Shown one piece after another: positions 31,984 through 40,400 of a DNA stretch of 62,591 nt. Below the pieces are notes generated by a model. The model saw nothing but the letters and a program-made list of their open reading frames with translations. It made no database searches and had not been told where the DNA came from. Position 1 is the stretch's first letter, and every line of letters starts with the position of its first letter. The translations under genes and the position numbers were made by a program. The DNA lies in IMG/VR virus record IMGVR_UViG_3300042564_006193, positions 1-62,591 of that record. The stretch is one strand, 5' to 3'. The DNA is from a virus.

Positions 31984-34900
31984 ATGGACCAAAAGCTACT
32001 TGATGCTCTTAATAATATTTCTATTGCACTTGAACAGTTAAGTGAATCTCTTGATAAATCAAAATCGCCTGTAAAATCTGATGTAGGAAACTCATTACAA
32101 TCAGGGGATTTTTCAAAACAATTAGTAGAGATAAATGAAGGAATAAAATCTATAAAAGAAGATACTAAAAAGATTTTAGATAATCAAGAAACTATAATAA
32201 AATTACAAAAACAACAAACATCCGGCGAAAGTAAGGTTTTTGAAGAAGCTGGTGGTGGTAAGACCAAACAAATGATAAAAGATGGGGTTGCTGTCATTGG
32301 ATTGATTGCAGGTGCTATTTTAGCGATTGGGTTGGCTTTTAAACTTATTGGAAGTGTCGATTTTCTTTCTGTACTTGCAATTGCATTTGCTCTACCGCTA
32401 ATGGCAGAGGCTTTTGCAAGAATTTCAAAAGTAGAGGGAATTGATGCAGGTAAAATTGTTGGCGCGACTGTTGCTCTTGTGGCGATGTCTTTTGCTATAA
32501 TGGTGTCATCAAGAATACTTGCTGGTGTTGTTCCAGTAGGTCTTTTTCAACTTATAACTGTTGTATTTATTGCTGCTGCATTTGGCGCAGCCGCAGTTGG
32601 TCTTGGATTTTTATTAAATGCTCTTGGAAAAATTGATCCTGCTGTTGCTATACAAGGTTCATTCTTACTTCCTATTGTTCTTATAGCAACATCCATCGCC
32701 ATCGTCGCGTCATCAGTTATTTTACAAGCAGTTGTTCCAATAGGATTATTCCAAGCACTAACCGCCATTCTGATAGCAGCTGCTTTTGGAGTTATGGCTT
32801 ATGGAATAGGGAAATTGATAGAATCTTTTAAAGGAATTGATCCTGCAACTGCGGCGATAGCTGCTGCAGCTATCCCAATAGTTCTTATTGCATTATCACT
32901 AGCCATCGTAGGAGCTTCTTGGTATTTTCAAGCGATTGTTCCGATAGGATTATTTCAGGCACTAACAGCAATTCTTATATCTGCAACATTCGTAGTTCTT
33001 TCTTATGCTGTAAAACCCTTATTATCTGGTATAAAGGATGTAAATTATGTGGATATTGAAAAAGGAACTATTGTTATACTCGCACTTACCGCTGCAGTTA
33101 CTCTCGCTTCTTGGATTTTGATGGGTATGGCACCAGTTGAAATTTCAAGTATTTTTAAATTTCTTTTATTATCTGCATCAATATCACTTTCTGTTGTAGT
33201 ACTAGCTTTGGCTGTAAAAGCGGTGAATAAGATGGGTGATGTAAATGAGTTCATAAAGGGTGGTAAATCAATATTAATTTTAGCATCAACAATAATGTTA
33301 GCTTCATTGATTTTATCTTTAGGTAGTTATGAAAAGTTTCCTGATTTAATGTGGGGAATGTCCACTGGACTATCTATACTTGCGTTTGGACTTTTGAGTT
33401 TTTCTATGAGTAAACTTGGAAGTCCTGGTGATTTCATAAAAGGTGGAATTTCTATTGCAGTTATTGCAACCGTTATTATGTTAACATCTAGAATTCTATC
33501 ATTAGGTGATTATTCTACTTATCCTAATCTTTCGTGGGCTTTAGGAGTTGGACTTTCTTTAGTTGGATTTGGAATGGCAGCACTTGTACTTGGTTTAATA
33601 GTATCAACTGGTGCTGGTGCGGTAGTTTTAGCAGCTGGTGCTTTAGCAATTGTGGGAATCGCTGGAACAATAGTTGCAGTAGATAAGATATTATCAGGTG
33701 GTGATTATACTAAGTATCCTGGTTTAGATTGGGCTAAAGGAGTTGGAACATCTTTGATTCTTTTTGGAACAGCAGTTGTTTTACTTGGTGTTGTGAATTC
33801 AGTAGGAGGTATAGCAAGTACATTTAGTCTTGGATTAGTAGAGAATCCAATTGATGCTGGTATAGAAGCCGTACTGTCAATAGCTATGGCTATACCAATT
33901 GTTGATAAGATGATATCAAGTGGTGATTACACAAAGTATCCTGGTTTAGAATGGTCATCTGGAGTTGGCATGAGTTTAATTGCTTTTTCCATGGGCATTA
34001 TGGTTATCGGTGGAATAGATTCTGATGATTTAGAATCAGGAATATCTTCTATCAAAGGAATTGCTCAAACTATATCAGATATTTCATTCACATTGGCAAC
34101 CGGAGATTATAAAGGTGGTCCGACAAAAGAATGGTCATCTGGCGTTGGCATGAGTTTAATTGCTTTTTCCATGGGTATTATGGTTATCGGTGGAATTGAT
34201 TCTGGTACTTTGGAAGTAGGTATATCTTCTATCAAAGGAATTGCTCAAACTATATCAGACATTTCATTCACATTAGCAACAGGAGATTATAAAGGCGGTC
34301 CGACAAAAGAATGGTCATCTGGAATATCATTGGCATTGGGAGCATTTCTTCCAGTTTATGGCATGTTAATGGCGAATAAAATATTATTCGGTGGTGTTGG
34401 ACCTAAAGAATTTTCAGATGCAATAAGTACTATCACAGATGGTATAATAACTTCCGGTCAGAAATTTGCAGGTGTTGGTGATATCTGGAGTGGAGGTCCG
34501 ACAGAATCTTGGGTGAGAGGAGTTGGTGGTGCTTTAAGTGCATTTACTCCTGTTTTTGAGGTACTCGCAAAAAGTTCTGGAATATTTAGTTCTGGACCAT
34601 CCGTGGGTGATATGAAAGGTGCTATACTTATGATAACAGAAGGTCTTATAGAATCTGCCAATATTTTCTCAAAATCAAATGCTAGCTTTTTAAATCCACC
34701 ACCAGAAGAATGGGTAAGAGGGGTTTCAGGATCGATACAAGCTTTTGTTCCAGTTTTTGAATTACTTTCGGGTAAGTCTATAAGTCCTAGAAAAATAAAG
34801 AGCACTTTAAAATCAATTGGTGAATCCATAAATGAGATATCATTAGAAATATCGAAAGGGGATTATACTAAATATCCAAAACCAGAATGGATTGATGGAA

Positions 34901-35700
34901 CTATTTATGCGCTTCAGAAATTTCAAGATATAATTTCATTACTTAATTTCAGTGGATTGGGTTCTGGTGGAATAATGGGGAGTATTTCATCTTTTTTCGG
35001 TGGAAAAACTCCATTAGAACAAGCTGTCTCAAATATAACAATGTTGGCAATTGCCTTTGATAAATTAGGATCTACTATGAATAAATTTTCTAATTCTATT
35101 CAAGGATTGGATGTTGAGAAACTTTCATTGGTAAAGGGAATGTCGAGTAATATGATTATGCTCTCACTTATGGATCCTGATATGTTGGAAGATGTTCTTA
35201 CCAGGATAGAAGAAAAGGGTGGTGTATTTGCTGAATTAATAAAGGATTTTGAAGATCAGAAAAAATCAACAAGTGAAAAAAGTACAGTAAAAACATCTGG
35301 TGGAACTTCTAAATCTGATCCTAATATAGTTGAGCTGCAGAAACTTGGTAAAAAAATGGATAATATGACGGGTATTTTATCAAGTATTTCAAGTGTTGTA
35401 AGTGGTGATCTTAGGAATTATTTAATGGACAACTCAACAAATGAAAGGAATATACAAGTATCTTCTTCTGATAGAAGACTTAAAAACATTATAAGAAAAA
35501 TAGGAACTTCTCCTCTTGGAATAAACATATATGAGTTCACATACAAATTCAATTCACATCAGATTTATGTGGGTGTTATTGCACAAGAACTTATAGGAAC
35601 AGAATTTGAATCAGCTCTTGTGGATGATAAAAATGGATATTATGCAGTAGATTATTCAAAGATAGATGTTAAATTTTCAAAATTAAACAAATTGGAATAA
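31984..35700 (+). CDS. Membrane-rich tape-measure candidate with S74 domain
   Basis: 1238 residues. Residues 1-85 are a coiled coil (EQLSESLDKSK, KSIKEDTKKILDNQET). From ~95 to ~750 there are many hydrophobic Ala/Ile/Val-rich segments, then about nine repeats around GDYxxYPxxEWxxGVGxSLxxF. The end (~1165-1238), SDRRLKNIIRKIGTSPLGIN then VGVIAQEL and YAVDYSKID, is a peptidase S74-type intramolecular chaperone with the Ser/Lys pair. Length, coiled coil and membrane segments suggest the tail tape measure. An S74 end on such a protein is unusual, and a membrane-penetrating or fibre protein is the alternative. Confidence 0.6.
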   Translation: MDQKLLDALNNISIALEQLSESLDKSKSPVKSDVGNSLQSGDFSKQLVEINEGIKSIKEDTKKILDNQETIIKLQKQQTSGESKVFEEAGGGKTKQMIKDGVAVIGLIAGAILAIGLAFKLIGSVDFLSVLAIAFALPLMAEAFARISKVEGIDAGKIVGATVALVAMSFAIMVSSRILAGVVPVGLFQLITVVFIAAAFGAAAVGLGFLLNALGKIDPAVAIQGSFLLPIVLIATSIAIVASSVILQAVVPIGLFQALTAILIAAAFGVMAYGIGKLIESFKGIDPATAAIAAAAIPIVLIALSLAIVGASWYFQAIVPIGLFQALTAILISATFVVLSYAVKPLLSGIKDVNYVDIEKGTIVILALTAAVTLASWILMGMAPVEISSIFKFLLLSASISLSVVVLALAVKAVNKMGDVNEFIKGGKSILILASTIMLASLILSLGSYEKFPDLMWGMSTGLSILAFGLLSFSMSKLGSPGDFIKGGISIAVIATVIMLTSRILSLGDYSTYPNLSWALGVGLSLVGFGMAALVLGLIVSTGAGAVVLAAGALAIVGIAGTIVAVDKILSGGDYTKYPGLDWAKGVGTSLILFGTAVVLLGVVNSVGGIASTFSLGLVENPIDAGIEAVLSIAMAIPIVDKMISSGDYTKYPGLEWSSGVGMSLIAFSMGIMVIGGIDSDDLESGISSIKGIAQTISDISFTLATGDYKGGPTKEWSSGVGMSLIAFSMGIMVIGGIDSGTLEVGISSIKGIAQTISDISFTLATGDYKGGPTKEWSSGISLALGAFLPVYGMLMANKILFGGVGPKEFSDAISTITDGIITSGQKFAGVGDIWSGGPTESWVRGVGGALSAFTPVFEVLAKSSGIFSSGPSVGDMKGAILMITEGLIESANIFSKSNASFLNPPPEEWVRGVSGSIQAFVPVFELLSGKSISPRKIKSTLKSIGESINEISLEISKGDYTKYPKPEWIDGTIYALQKFQDIISLLNFSGLGSGGIMGSISSFFGGKTPLEQAVSNITMLAIAFDKLGSTMNKFSNSIQGLDVEKLSLVKGMSSNMIMLSLMDPDMLEDVLTRIEEKGGVFAELIKDFEDQKKSTSEKSTVKTSGGTSKSDPNIVELQKLGKKMDNMTGILSSISSVVSGDLRNYLMDNSTNERNIQVSSSDRRLKNIIRKIGTSPLGINIYEFTYKFNSHQIYVGVIAQELIGTEFESALVDDKNGYYAVDYSKIDVKFSKLNKLE
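33961..34320 (+). repeat. 180-bp in-frame tandem duplication
   Basis: Two adjacent 180-bp units (33961-34140, 34141-34320) inside the 1238-residue protein, differing at few positions. Each encodes SGVGMSLIAFSMGIMVIGG, then SSIKGIAQTISDISFTLATG and KEW. 60 residues per unit, so the frame is kept. If the protein is the tape measure, such duplications would lengthen the tail. Confidence 0.85.
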
Positions 35701-35715
35701 TTTTATATACATGAT

Positions 35716-36144
35716 ATGAGCTTAATTAAAGATATTAAAAACTATTTCTTCTTTAAAAGAATAATTAAATCCAAAAGAGTTGAATTAAAGTCTAATTTCA
35801 ATATTAGAATCGATAATGCGGATCGTCTATATACAGTACTGAATGTGCCTAGTGATGAGATAGGAGAAGCTTATGATCTTAAAAAATCTGATGTTGATAA
35901 AATTTCAGAATCTTATATAAGAGAATATGTTTCTAAATTAAGTACTTACTTAAATTCAATTGGATTATCAGAATTATATGATTTTTACGAACCTGTTAAA
36001 AAAGTTGAAAAGTATTCCTATCTTATTATAATAGGATATAAACAATTAGATTCTTTGGAAATCAATAAGATTATTTATAGAATACTTTTGCCAATATGCT
36101 CTTTTATTTTATTAATTTATATTATTAAATTAATATTTTTTTAA
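35716..36144 (+). CDS. Hypothetical protein with C-terminal membrane anchor
   Basis: 142 residues. Basic N-terminus (MSLIKDIKNYFFFKRIIKSK), soluble middle with repeated YLNSIGLSELYDFYEP, and one clear C-terminal membrane helix (ILLPICSFILLIYIIKLIFF). It follows the tape-measure candidate by 15 nt on the same strand. Tail-anchored topology is predicted; partner unknown. Confidence 0.65.
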   Translation: MSLIKDIKNYFFFKRIIKSKRVELKSNFNIRIDNADRLYTVLNVPSDEIGEAYDLKKSDVDKISESYIREYVSKLSTYLNSIGLSELYDFYEPVKKVEKYSYLIIIGYKQLDSLEINKIIYRILLPICSFILLIYIIKLIFF

Positions 36145-36183
36145 ACAAATTAACCATTTTTACTTATAATAAAGAAAAAGAAT

Positions 36184-36609
36184 ATGAACAAATTTTATGA
36201 ATTAAGTGATGATACTGTTAATCAGTTCAATAGTGTTTTTAATACTAAATCTTTTCCAATCCAAGTTGGATTTCAGTTTGTTGGATCTGAGAGTCAAAAA
36301 CAATTAATAAAGATCGCAAAATTGCCTGATCAATATTCTTTCCTATTAGGAAAAGAATTATTGGTGATGATGAATGAAGATCTTTTAAATATTTTTGATG
36401 CAGAATCGATAAAAATTCTAATTGAACAGGAATTGGATAAAGTTTCAATTAATGTTGAAAGTGGTAAGATTAAGATGATCAGGCCGGATCTTAATACTTT
36501 CGCTAGTATTATTAATAAATGGGGAACTGAAAAAGTAATGAGAGCAAATCAAGTTGAAGATCTATACCAAAAACAAAAGTCGGACGGTGTAGAAGAATTT
36601 GATTTTTAA
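36184..36609 (+). CDS. Degenerate phage metallopeptidase-like protein
   Basis: 141 residues. The pattern DLLNIFDAESIKILIEQELD, then KVSINVESGKIKMIRPDL and FASIINKWG, parallels a phage metallopeptidase-like family whose members read HELxH...HDxxEF...ryG. Here both motif His residues and the later His are replaced (Q, K and P), so zinc binding should be lost. Probably a non-catalytic family member kept for structure or regulation. Same-strand run with small genes on both sides. Family call is from memory of the pattern. Confidence 0.5.
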   Translation: MNKFYELSDDTVNQFNSVFNTKSFPIQVGFQFVGSESQKQLIKIAKLPDQYSFLLGKELLVMMNEDLLNIFDAESIKILIEQELDKVSINVESGKIKMIRPDLNTFASIINKWGTEKVMRANQVEDLYQKQKSDGVEEFDF

Positions 36610-36628
36610 AAAAGAAAAAAGAAAAATT

Positions 36629-36859
36629 ATGAATATATCAAAAATTTATATAAGTGCCCTTACTAAAAAATATGAGTCTCAAATGGAAGAATCAAAAGCA
36701 AACTTATCTTTGTATCTATCAAATGCAAATTTAGCAGCAATTGGTGAGCATTCTGACTTATTGAGTGAACATGATAGATGGGTTACACAATATTGTGAAT
36801 CTAAAGATAAATTAGAATCACTAAATTTACTAGTTGAAGAATTAGGATTAAAAAAATAA
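36629..36859 (+). CDS. Small helical protein
   Basis: 76 residues from ATG 36629 (MNISKIYISALTKKYESQ); an in-frame ATG 30 nt upstream would add a Lys-rich leader from the previous gene's end. Almost wholly helical, with ESKANLSLYLSNANLAAIGE then DLLSEHDRWVTQYCESKDKL, likely a short coiled-coil or scaffold-like protein. Sits between the metallopeptidase-like and 219-residue genes with A-rich spacers. Confidence 0.65.
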   Translation: MNISKIYISALTKKYESQMEESKANLSLYLSNANLAAIGEHSDLLSEHDRWVTQYCESKDKLESLNLLVEELGLKK

Positions 36860-36870
36860 AAAAAAGAAAA

Positions 36871-37530
36871 ATGAAAGAAAAATTTGAAAATGTAGTGAAT
36901 AAACCAGAGTTGACATTCTTTGAAAATGAAGAAATGTTTAGAATAATGGATTTTGATGTTGAATCTAGTCTAGATTCTAAAATGGAATCTGTAGAAAAAT
37001 ACATGAGTGACAACAATGGAGTTGGAATGAGTGATATAGAGAAGGATTTGATTTATGCAAATGCTCAATCACTTTATGTAGATTATAAGAATGAGCTTAG
37101 AGAAGCAAAATTCAATTTCTATTTTAATCGACCACAATACAATCTTCTTAGTGATTTATTGTTGAAAAAATTAGAATTTGATGTTAATACACTTTTTGTG
37201 GCATTGGAATTGGATAATATGCTAAAGTCTATATACGACACTAAATTTAAGAATGATAGTGAGCTTGTCGCGGTTAAGATGAATGCAACCGAATTGACAT
37301 ATGTTTATCATCTTATACAAGGTTATAAAGTAAAAGGTCTTACAAAAGAAGCTCGTACTTTTGCTTCACTTCTAAATAGAATCGGAGATGCTTCTAAGAT
37401 AATCAACTATTATGACGCAAAAGCAAAGTCTTTGGTAGAAGATATTCAAAAATGGGCACTTACTTTAGATGGAAGTGATCTCCTTATGGCTGAAGTTCTA
37501 CCAACAAACACAGAGACAATTGATGAATGA
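36871..37530 (+). CDS. Hypothetical helical protein
   Basis: 219 residues, helical and acidic (begins MKEKFENVVNKPELTFFENE). No motif recognised. ELTYVYHLIQGYKVKGLTKE in the C-terminal half could be a helical hairpin. It starts 12 nt after the small helical protein, and its end overlaps the start of the next gene by 8 nt, so it belongs to the same plus-strand set, probably virion or assembly genes. Confidence 0.65.
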   Translation: MKEKFENVVNKPELTFFENEEMFRIMDFDVESSLDSKMESVEKYMSDNNGVGMSDIEKDLIYANAQSLYVDYKNELREAKFNFYFNRPQYNLLSDLLLKKLEFDVNTLFVALELDNMLKSIYDTKFKNDSELVAVKMNATELTYVYHLIQGYKVKGLTKEARTFASLLNRIGDASKIINYYDAKAKSLVEDIQKWALTLDGSDLLMAEVLPTNTETIDE

Positions 37531-37711
37531 TCTAAAGGATAGTATAAAAAAGATCAAAGAAAAGAGAAAGTTTTCAAAACGGATTCAGTATTCAGAATAT
37601 ATTTCTGAGAGCATTGATAAATCAATTTCTTATACAGATTATCTTTCAGAATCATTTGATAAATCAATTTCTTATTCTGAACATTTGAAATCATCAAATG
37701 ATAATATGTGA
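37523..37711 (+). CDS. Small protein with YSEYISESIDKSI repeats
   Basis: 62 residues from ATG 37523, overlapping the upstream stop (start inside GATGAATGA). After a Lys-rich start it has about three ~16-residue repeats: YSEYISESIDKSI, YTDYLSESFDKSI, YSEHLKSS. At DNA level the repeats share GATAAATCAATTTCTTAT. Repeats of this sort occur in longer form in other large-phage proteins, from memory. Its end overlaps the convergent DUF3008-like gene by 40 nt. Confidence 0.6.
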   Translation: MNDLKDSIKKIKEKRKFSKRIQYSEYISESIDKSISYTDYLSESFDKSISYSEHLKSSNDNM

Positions 37712-37917
37712 TTAAAATTCTCTTTTATTTTCTCAGGAAGGCTCTTATGTTTTGTTTTGGCAAAATCTCTAAGAGCCTTTTTTCCTTTCTTTTTTCCAGA
37801 TTTCATAAATGATTTAGCAACATTTTTTATTTCTTCTGGAACATCTTTGTTTTTTCCAGTAGCATAAGCGTAAGCTGCTCCCATTAAACGTTGTTGAGAT
37901 TTTGATTTTGATGGCAT
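37672..37917 (-). CDS. Basic DUF3008-like protein
   Basis: 81 residues. MPSKSKSQQRLMGAAYAYATGK is the signature of a small family found in phages and bacteria (DUF3008, from memory), followed by a Lys-rich middle and LPEKIKENFNHILSFDDF. The last part looks like the shared tag placed at the C-terminus. Strongly basic, possibly nucleic-acid-associated or virion-internal. Overlaps the convergent repeat gene at the 3' end. Confidence 0.7.
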   Translation of the reverse strand: MPSKSKSQQRLMGAAYAYATGKNKDVPEEIKNVAKSFMKSGKKKGKKALRDFAKTKHKSLPEKIKENFNHILSFDDFKCSE

Positions 37918-37946
37918 ATGATATATTTTATTTTTTATTTTTCAAA

Positions 37947-38564
37947 TTACCTTATAGGACAATGTGATGCAGAATATATGAATCTATGATCTCTTTTAAT
38001 ATCAACTCCCATCGATTTAGCAGAAATGTAAATATCTTGTAAACATTCGGAATCACTTCCTCCGGAAATCACAATTTCTTTTCCATTAATATTTGAAAAT
38101 AGTTCATAAAGCTTTTTAGGAATATGAAACCAATTATGATTATTCCCGATATAAACTATTGCAGTTCCCTCGGTTGTTTTAAACAAATCTCCTTTCTTTA
38201 AAGTGTTATTATCTTCTTTTTCTTTAGCTTCTTTATAAGTTTCTTTATCTAAGATTTTTTTATAAAAATCAACATTCACATCATAGTTATATCTTTTTTC
38301 GATTATATCTTTTTGGTTTGGAAATGTATAGAGTTCATCACTGATTGGAATATCTGGATTATCATCATATAGATAATCTTTATCAACATTTTTGCCTTCA
38401 TGATGGTTATCGAAAATCTGATATACTTCTGTGAATTGTTTGCAATATTCCTTTAATTTATGAATATACATTTCTGTAAAGAATGATCGAAATGATCTCT
38501 GTACGTCAACAATTATTAGTATTGAATTGTTATTATAATTTTCAAATTTTTTTATATATCTCAT
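37947..38564 (-). CDS. Tagged isochorismatase-like hydrolase
   Basis: 205 residues. It starts with the shared tag (MRYIKKFENYNN), then the cysteine-hydrolase core: SILIIVDVQRSF with the catalytic Asp, KRYNYDVNVDFYKKIL in place of the usual Lys-containing strand, and VISGGSDSECLQDIYISAK with the nucleophilic Cys. The family includes nicotinamidases and other amidases. If it acts on nicotinamide it would work against the phage NAMPT, so another substrate is more likely. It lies 4 nt after the SET gene, and both carry the tag. Substrate not predictable here. Confidence 0.8.
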   Translation of the reverse strand: MRYIKKFENYNNNSILIIVDVQRSFRSFFTEMYIHKLKEYCKQFTEVYQIFDNHHEGKNVDKDYLYDDNPDIPISDELYTFPNQKDIIEKRYNYDVNVDFYKKILDKETYKEAKEKEDNNTLKKGDLFKTTEGTAIVYIGNNHNWFHIPKKLYELFSNINGKEIVISGGSDSECLQDIYISAKSMGVDIKRDHRFIYSASHCPIR

Positions 38565-38567
38565 TAT

Positions 38568-39026
38568 CTAAACTATTCTATATTTATTTCTTTTCCAATA
38601 TTTTTTTCCATAACTAACAAATATTTCCTCACCAGCCGAAATATCTCTCTTAGCAACCAAAACAACATTATCTTCATCATCCATTGAAATAAACGAATTA
38701 TTCTTAAATCCACTATTTATTCCTTCTGAATCATTGGCATATTTAGCAAAACAATCTGATAATTTACAATCTAATATTTCACCAGATGGTAAATTCATGA
38801 AATAATCATCATCACCTCTATCAGCTCTGATATCTGCTTCATAATCTGATAAAATATCTCCTATGAATTTGGATATTATCTCATTTTTTTCTATATCAAT
38901 TGATGTAAACAATCCTTTTCCGGCATTTGGAATTTGAGAATCTTCTACATATAAATATTCTGACTCATCTAAATCTATAGAATCAAAGTCAAAATCAAAG
39001 TTTTCAAAAGTCTTTAAATATCTCAT
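38568..39026 (-). CDS. Tagged SET-domain protein
   Basis: 152 residues: tag MRYLKTFENFDF, then a compact SET domain (~27-148). Visible are IPNAGKGLFTSIDIEKNEII at the start, FAKYANDSEGINSG and NNSFI in place of the RFxNHS loop, VVLVAKRDISAGEEIFVSYG with the terminal Tyr. SET proteins transfer methyl from SAM to lysine. There is no post-SET Cys cluster, as in many viral and bacterial SET proteins. In phage it might modify host or phage proteins. TTAATATATA lies 4-5 nt before the ATG. Confidence 0.87.
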   Translation of the reverse strand: MRYLKTFENFDFDFDSIDLDESEYLYVEDSQIPNAGKGLFTSIDIEKNEIISKFIGDILSDYEADIRADRGDDDYFMNLPSGEILDCKLSDCFAKYANDSEGINSGFKNNSFISMDDEDNVVLVAKRDISAGEEIFVSYGKKYWKRNKYRIV

Positions 39027-39029
39027 GAC

Positions 39030-39041
39030 ATATATATTAAT
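39030..39041 (-). promoter_or_regulatory. TTAATATATATG element for SET gene
   Basis: Recurrent element on the minus strand ending 3-4 nt before the ATG at 39026, directly after the terminator of the upstream gene. Short-spacing class. Confidence 0.5.
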
Positions 39042-39047
39042 TTTTTA

Positions 39048-39078
39048 AAATAAAAAACCCACCTATTGGTGGGTTTAA
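39048..39078. terminator. Bidirectional intrinsic terminator
   Basis: AAAAAACCCACCTATTGGTG then GGTTT: stem AAACCCACC/GGTGGGTTT with a TATT loop, after the GQ-repeat gene stop at 39101. Confidence 0.85.
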
Positions 39079-39100
39079 ATTAATTAATATTTAATAATTA

Positions 39101-39727
39101 TTAAATTGGAAGTTCATCTTCTTCTGACTCTTCTCCTTCTTCATCTACCTCTTCAAATTCTCCTTGTGCCTGACCTTGACCTTGTGCCTGACCTTGACCT
39201 TGTGCCTGACCTTGAGCCTGACCTTGTGCCTGACCTTGAGACTGACCTTGTGCCTGACCTTGACCTTGAGCCTGACCTTGAGCCTGACCTTGTGCCTGAT
39301 CTTGACCTTGTGCCTGACCTTGAGCCTGACCTTGTGTCTGTACTTGTACTTGAGATTGTCCTTGTCCCTCTGGTTGACCTTGTGGTTGAGTTTGCATCTG
39401 AGCTTGACCTTGCATTTGACCTTGTCCCTGTGATTGTATCTGAGCATCTCCAGTTAGTGCTCCAGCGGGTAACTGATCTACATTCAAGTAATTCTGTGCT
39501 ATGAATTTAACAATTTCTTCTGCGATGACAACATCACCGAATAGTTGTTTAAGATTTTTTCCAGTTGTGTCTTTTACTTTTTTAACATAAGCATTGATAA
39601 GAGATTGTGGAATATCAATCATGGTATTCACTCTATAGATATCATTTACTGTCATTACAGCTTCTTTGATAATCTCATCTCTTCTTTTCTTTGTTTGATA
39701 GTTTTCAAATTTTCTAATATGTTTCAT
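39101..39727 (-). CDS. Tagged protein with Gly-Gln repeat domain
   Basis: 208 residues. Tag MKHIRKFENYQTKKRRDE, a helical domain of about 90 residues (VNDIYRVNTMIDIPQSL, KQLFGDVVIAEEIVKFIAQN), then ~95 residues of (G-Q-A/G/S/D-Q)n low complexity and an acidic tail. The tract is built from 12- and 18-bp DNA units. A DUF-free helical head plus Gln-rich tail suggests a flexible linker or self-associating virion protein. ACTAATATATAGAATATAAA lies ~15 nt before the start. Confidence 0.75.
   Translation of the reverse strand: MKHIRKFENYQTKKRRDEIIKEAVMTVNDIYRVNTMIDIPQSLINAYVKKVKDTTGKNLKQLFGDVVIAEEIVKFIAQNYLNVDQLPAGALTGDAQIQSQGQGQMQGQAQMQTQPQGQPEGQGQSQVQVQTQGQAQGQAQGQDQAQGQAQGQAQGQGQAQGQSQGQAQGQAQGQAQGQGQAQGQGQAQGEFEEVDEEGEESEEDELPI
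39166..39350 (-). repeat. 12/18-bp minisatellite encoding Gly-Gln repeats
   Basis: On the plus strand, tandem units of ACCTTGTGCCTG, ACCTTGAGCCTG and ACCTTG; on the coding minus strand CAGGCACAAGGT and variants. Degenerate only in third-codon or A/G/S positions, so purifying selection on the peptide is likely. Length changes by slippage are expected. Confidence 0.85.
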
Positions 39728-39741
39728 CCTTTAAGATATTT

Positions 39742-39764
39742 TTTATATTCTATATATTAGTATA
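39742..39764 (-). promoter_or_regulatory. Extended promoter-like element for GQ-repeat gene
   Basis: On the minus strand TACTAATATATAGAATATAA, the extended form also present at 13827 and 43011. Ends about 15 nt before the ATG at 39727. Confidence 0.5.
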
Positions 39765-39777
39765 AAAAACTCGTTTT

Positions 39778-40395
39778 TTACCTAATTCCCAAATAAATCG
39801 TAAGAGCTAAAAGAGCAGCACCTATAGTGGTACTTGTTGATATTCCAATAATTTTTTTAGTTTTTTCTTTTTTTAAGTCATTTTTTAGATTCTCTATTAT
39901 TATCTGATCATTTTGTATCTGTTCATCAGATAATTCATTCACTTCTTTATATTTAGATACTTGATTTTTTAGGTCCTCAATAATTATACCTTTATCATTT
40001 GATAGTGATTTTAGTTCATTAATTGTTTTTTCTAATACAATAATTTTAGAATTCTGATCATTTACTATGGTTATATAATATTCTTCTATACTTTTAGATT
40101 CAATTGTTAATTGTTTGAATAGTTTTAAAAGTTCAAGATCTGAGTCTATATTTTGTAATTGTTTTATCGTCAATATAACACCGATAGTTTTATCATTTTT
40201 TGTAACATATTGTGGGAAATCACCATTTGGTATTTCATATTCACAATCATTTGAATATGTTTCAATAGATGAAGAATCCTCATCTGAGATCTCGTAGATA
40301 GTTGTATCTGATCTTATGATAGATTCTTCATTTTGTGAAAAAGTCACATTTATTGAGAATAATAATATTATTATTGAAGTAAGTATTTTTTTCAT
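39778..40395 (-). CDS. Secreted coiled-coil protein, possible spanin partner
   Basis: 205 residues. Signal peptide MKKILTSIIILLFSINVTFS with probable cleavage before QNEE (a Bacteroidota-style FSQ site), no lipobox. Long Glu/Lys/Ile-rich coiled coil (~95-170: IVLEKTINELKSL, IIEDLKNQVSKYKEV) and a C-terminal membrane helix (IGAALLALTIYLGIR). It starts 5 nt after the 144-residue membrane-anchored coiled-coil gene. Two envelope-spanning coiled-coil proteins in one operon resemble an inner/outer membrane spanin pair, but a host-interaction role is also possible. Confidence 0.6.
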   Translation of the reverse strand: MKKILTSIIILLFSINVTFSQNEESIIRSDTTIYEISDEDSSSIETYSNDCEYEIPNGDFPQYVTKNDKTIGVILTIKQLQNIDSDLELLKLFKQLTIESKSIEEYYITIVNDQNSKIIVLEKTINELKSLSNDKGIIIEDLKNQVSKYKEVNELSDEQIQNDQIIIENLKNDLKKEKTKKIIGISTSTTIGAALLALTIYLGIR

Positions 40396-40400
40396 TTTAG

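Noticed and set aside
37947-38564. Nicotinamidase assignment for the isochorismatase-like protein
   Set aside because: Family motifs fit, but metal-ligand His residues of nicotinamidases are not evident, and the activity would oppose the phage NAMPT.
39166-39350. CRISPR-like array
   Set aside because: Units are contiguous 12/18-bp coding repeats without spacers.
39106-39504. Long plus-strand and alternate minus-frame ORFs across the GQ repeat
   Set aside because: They are shadows of the 12/18-bp repeat read in other frames (Leu/Asp/Pro or Lys/Arg/Val only). The tagged minus-strand protein explains the region.
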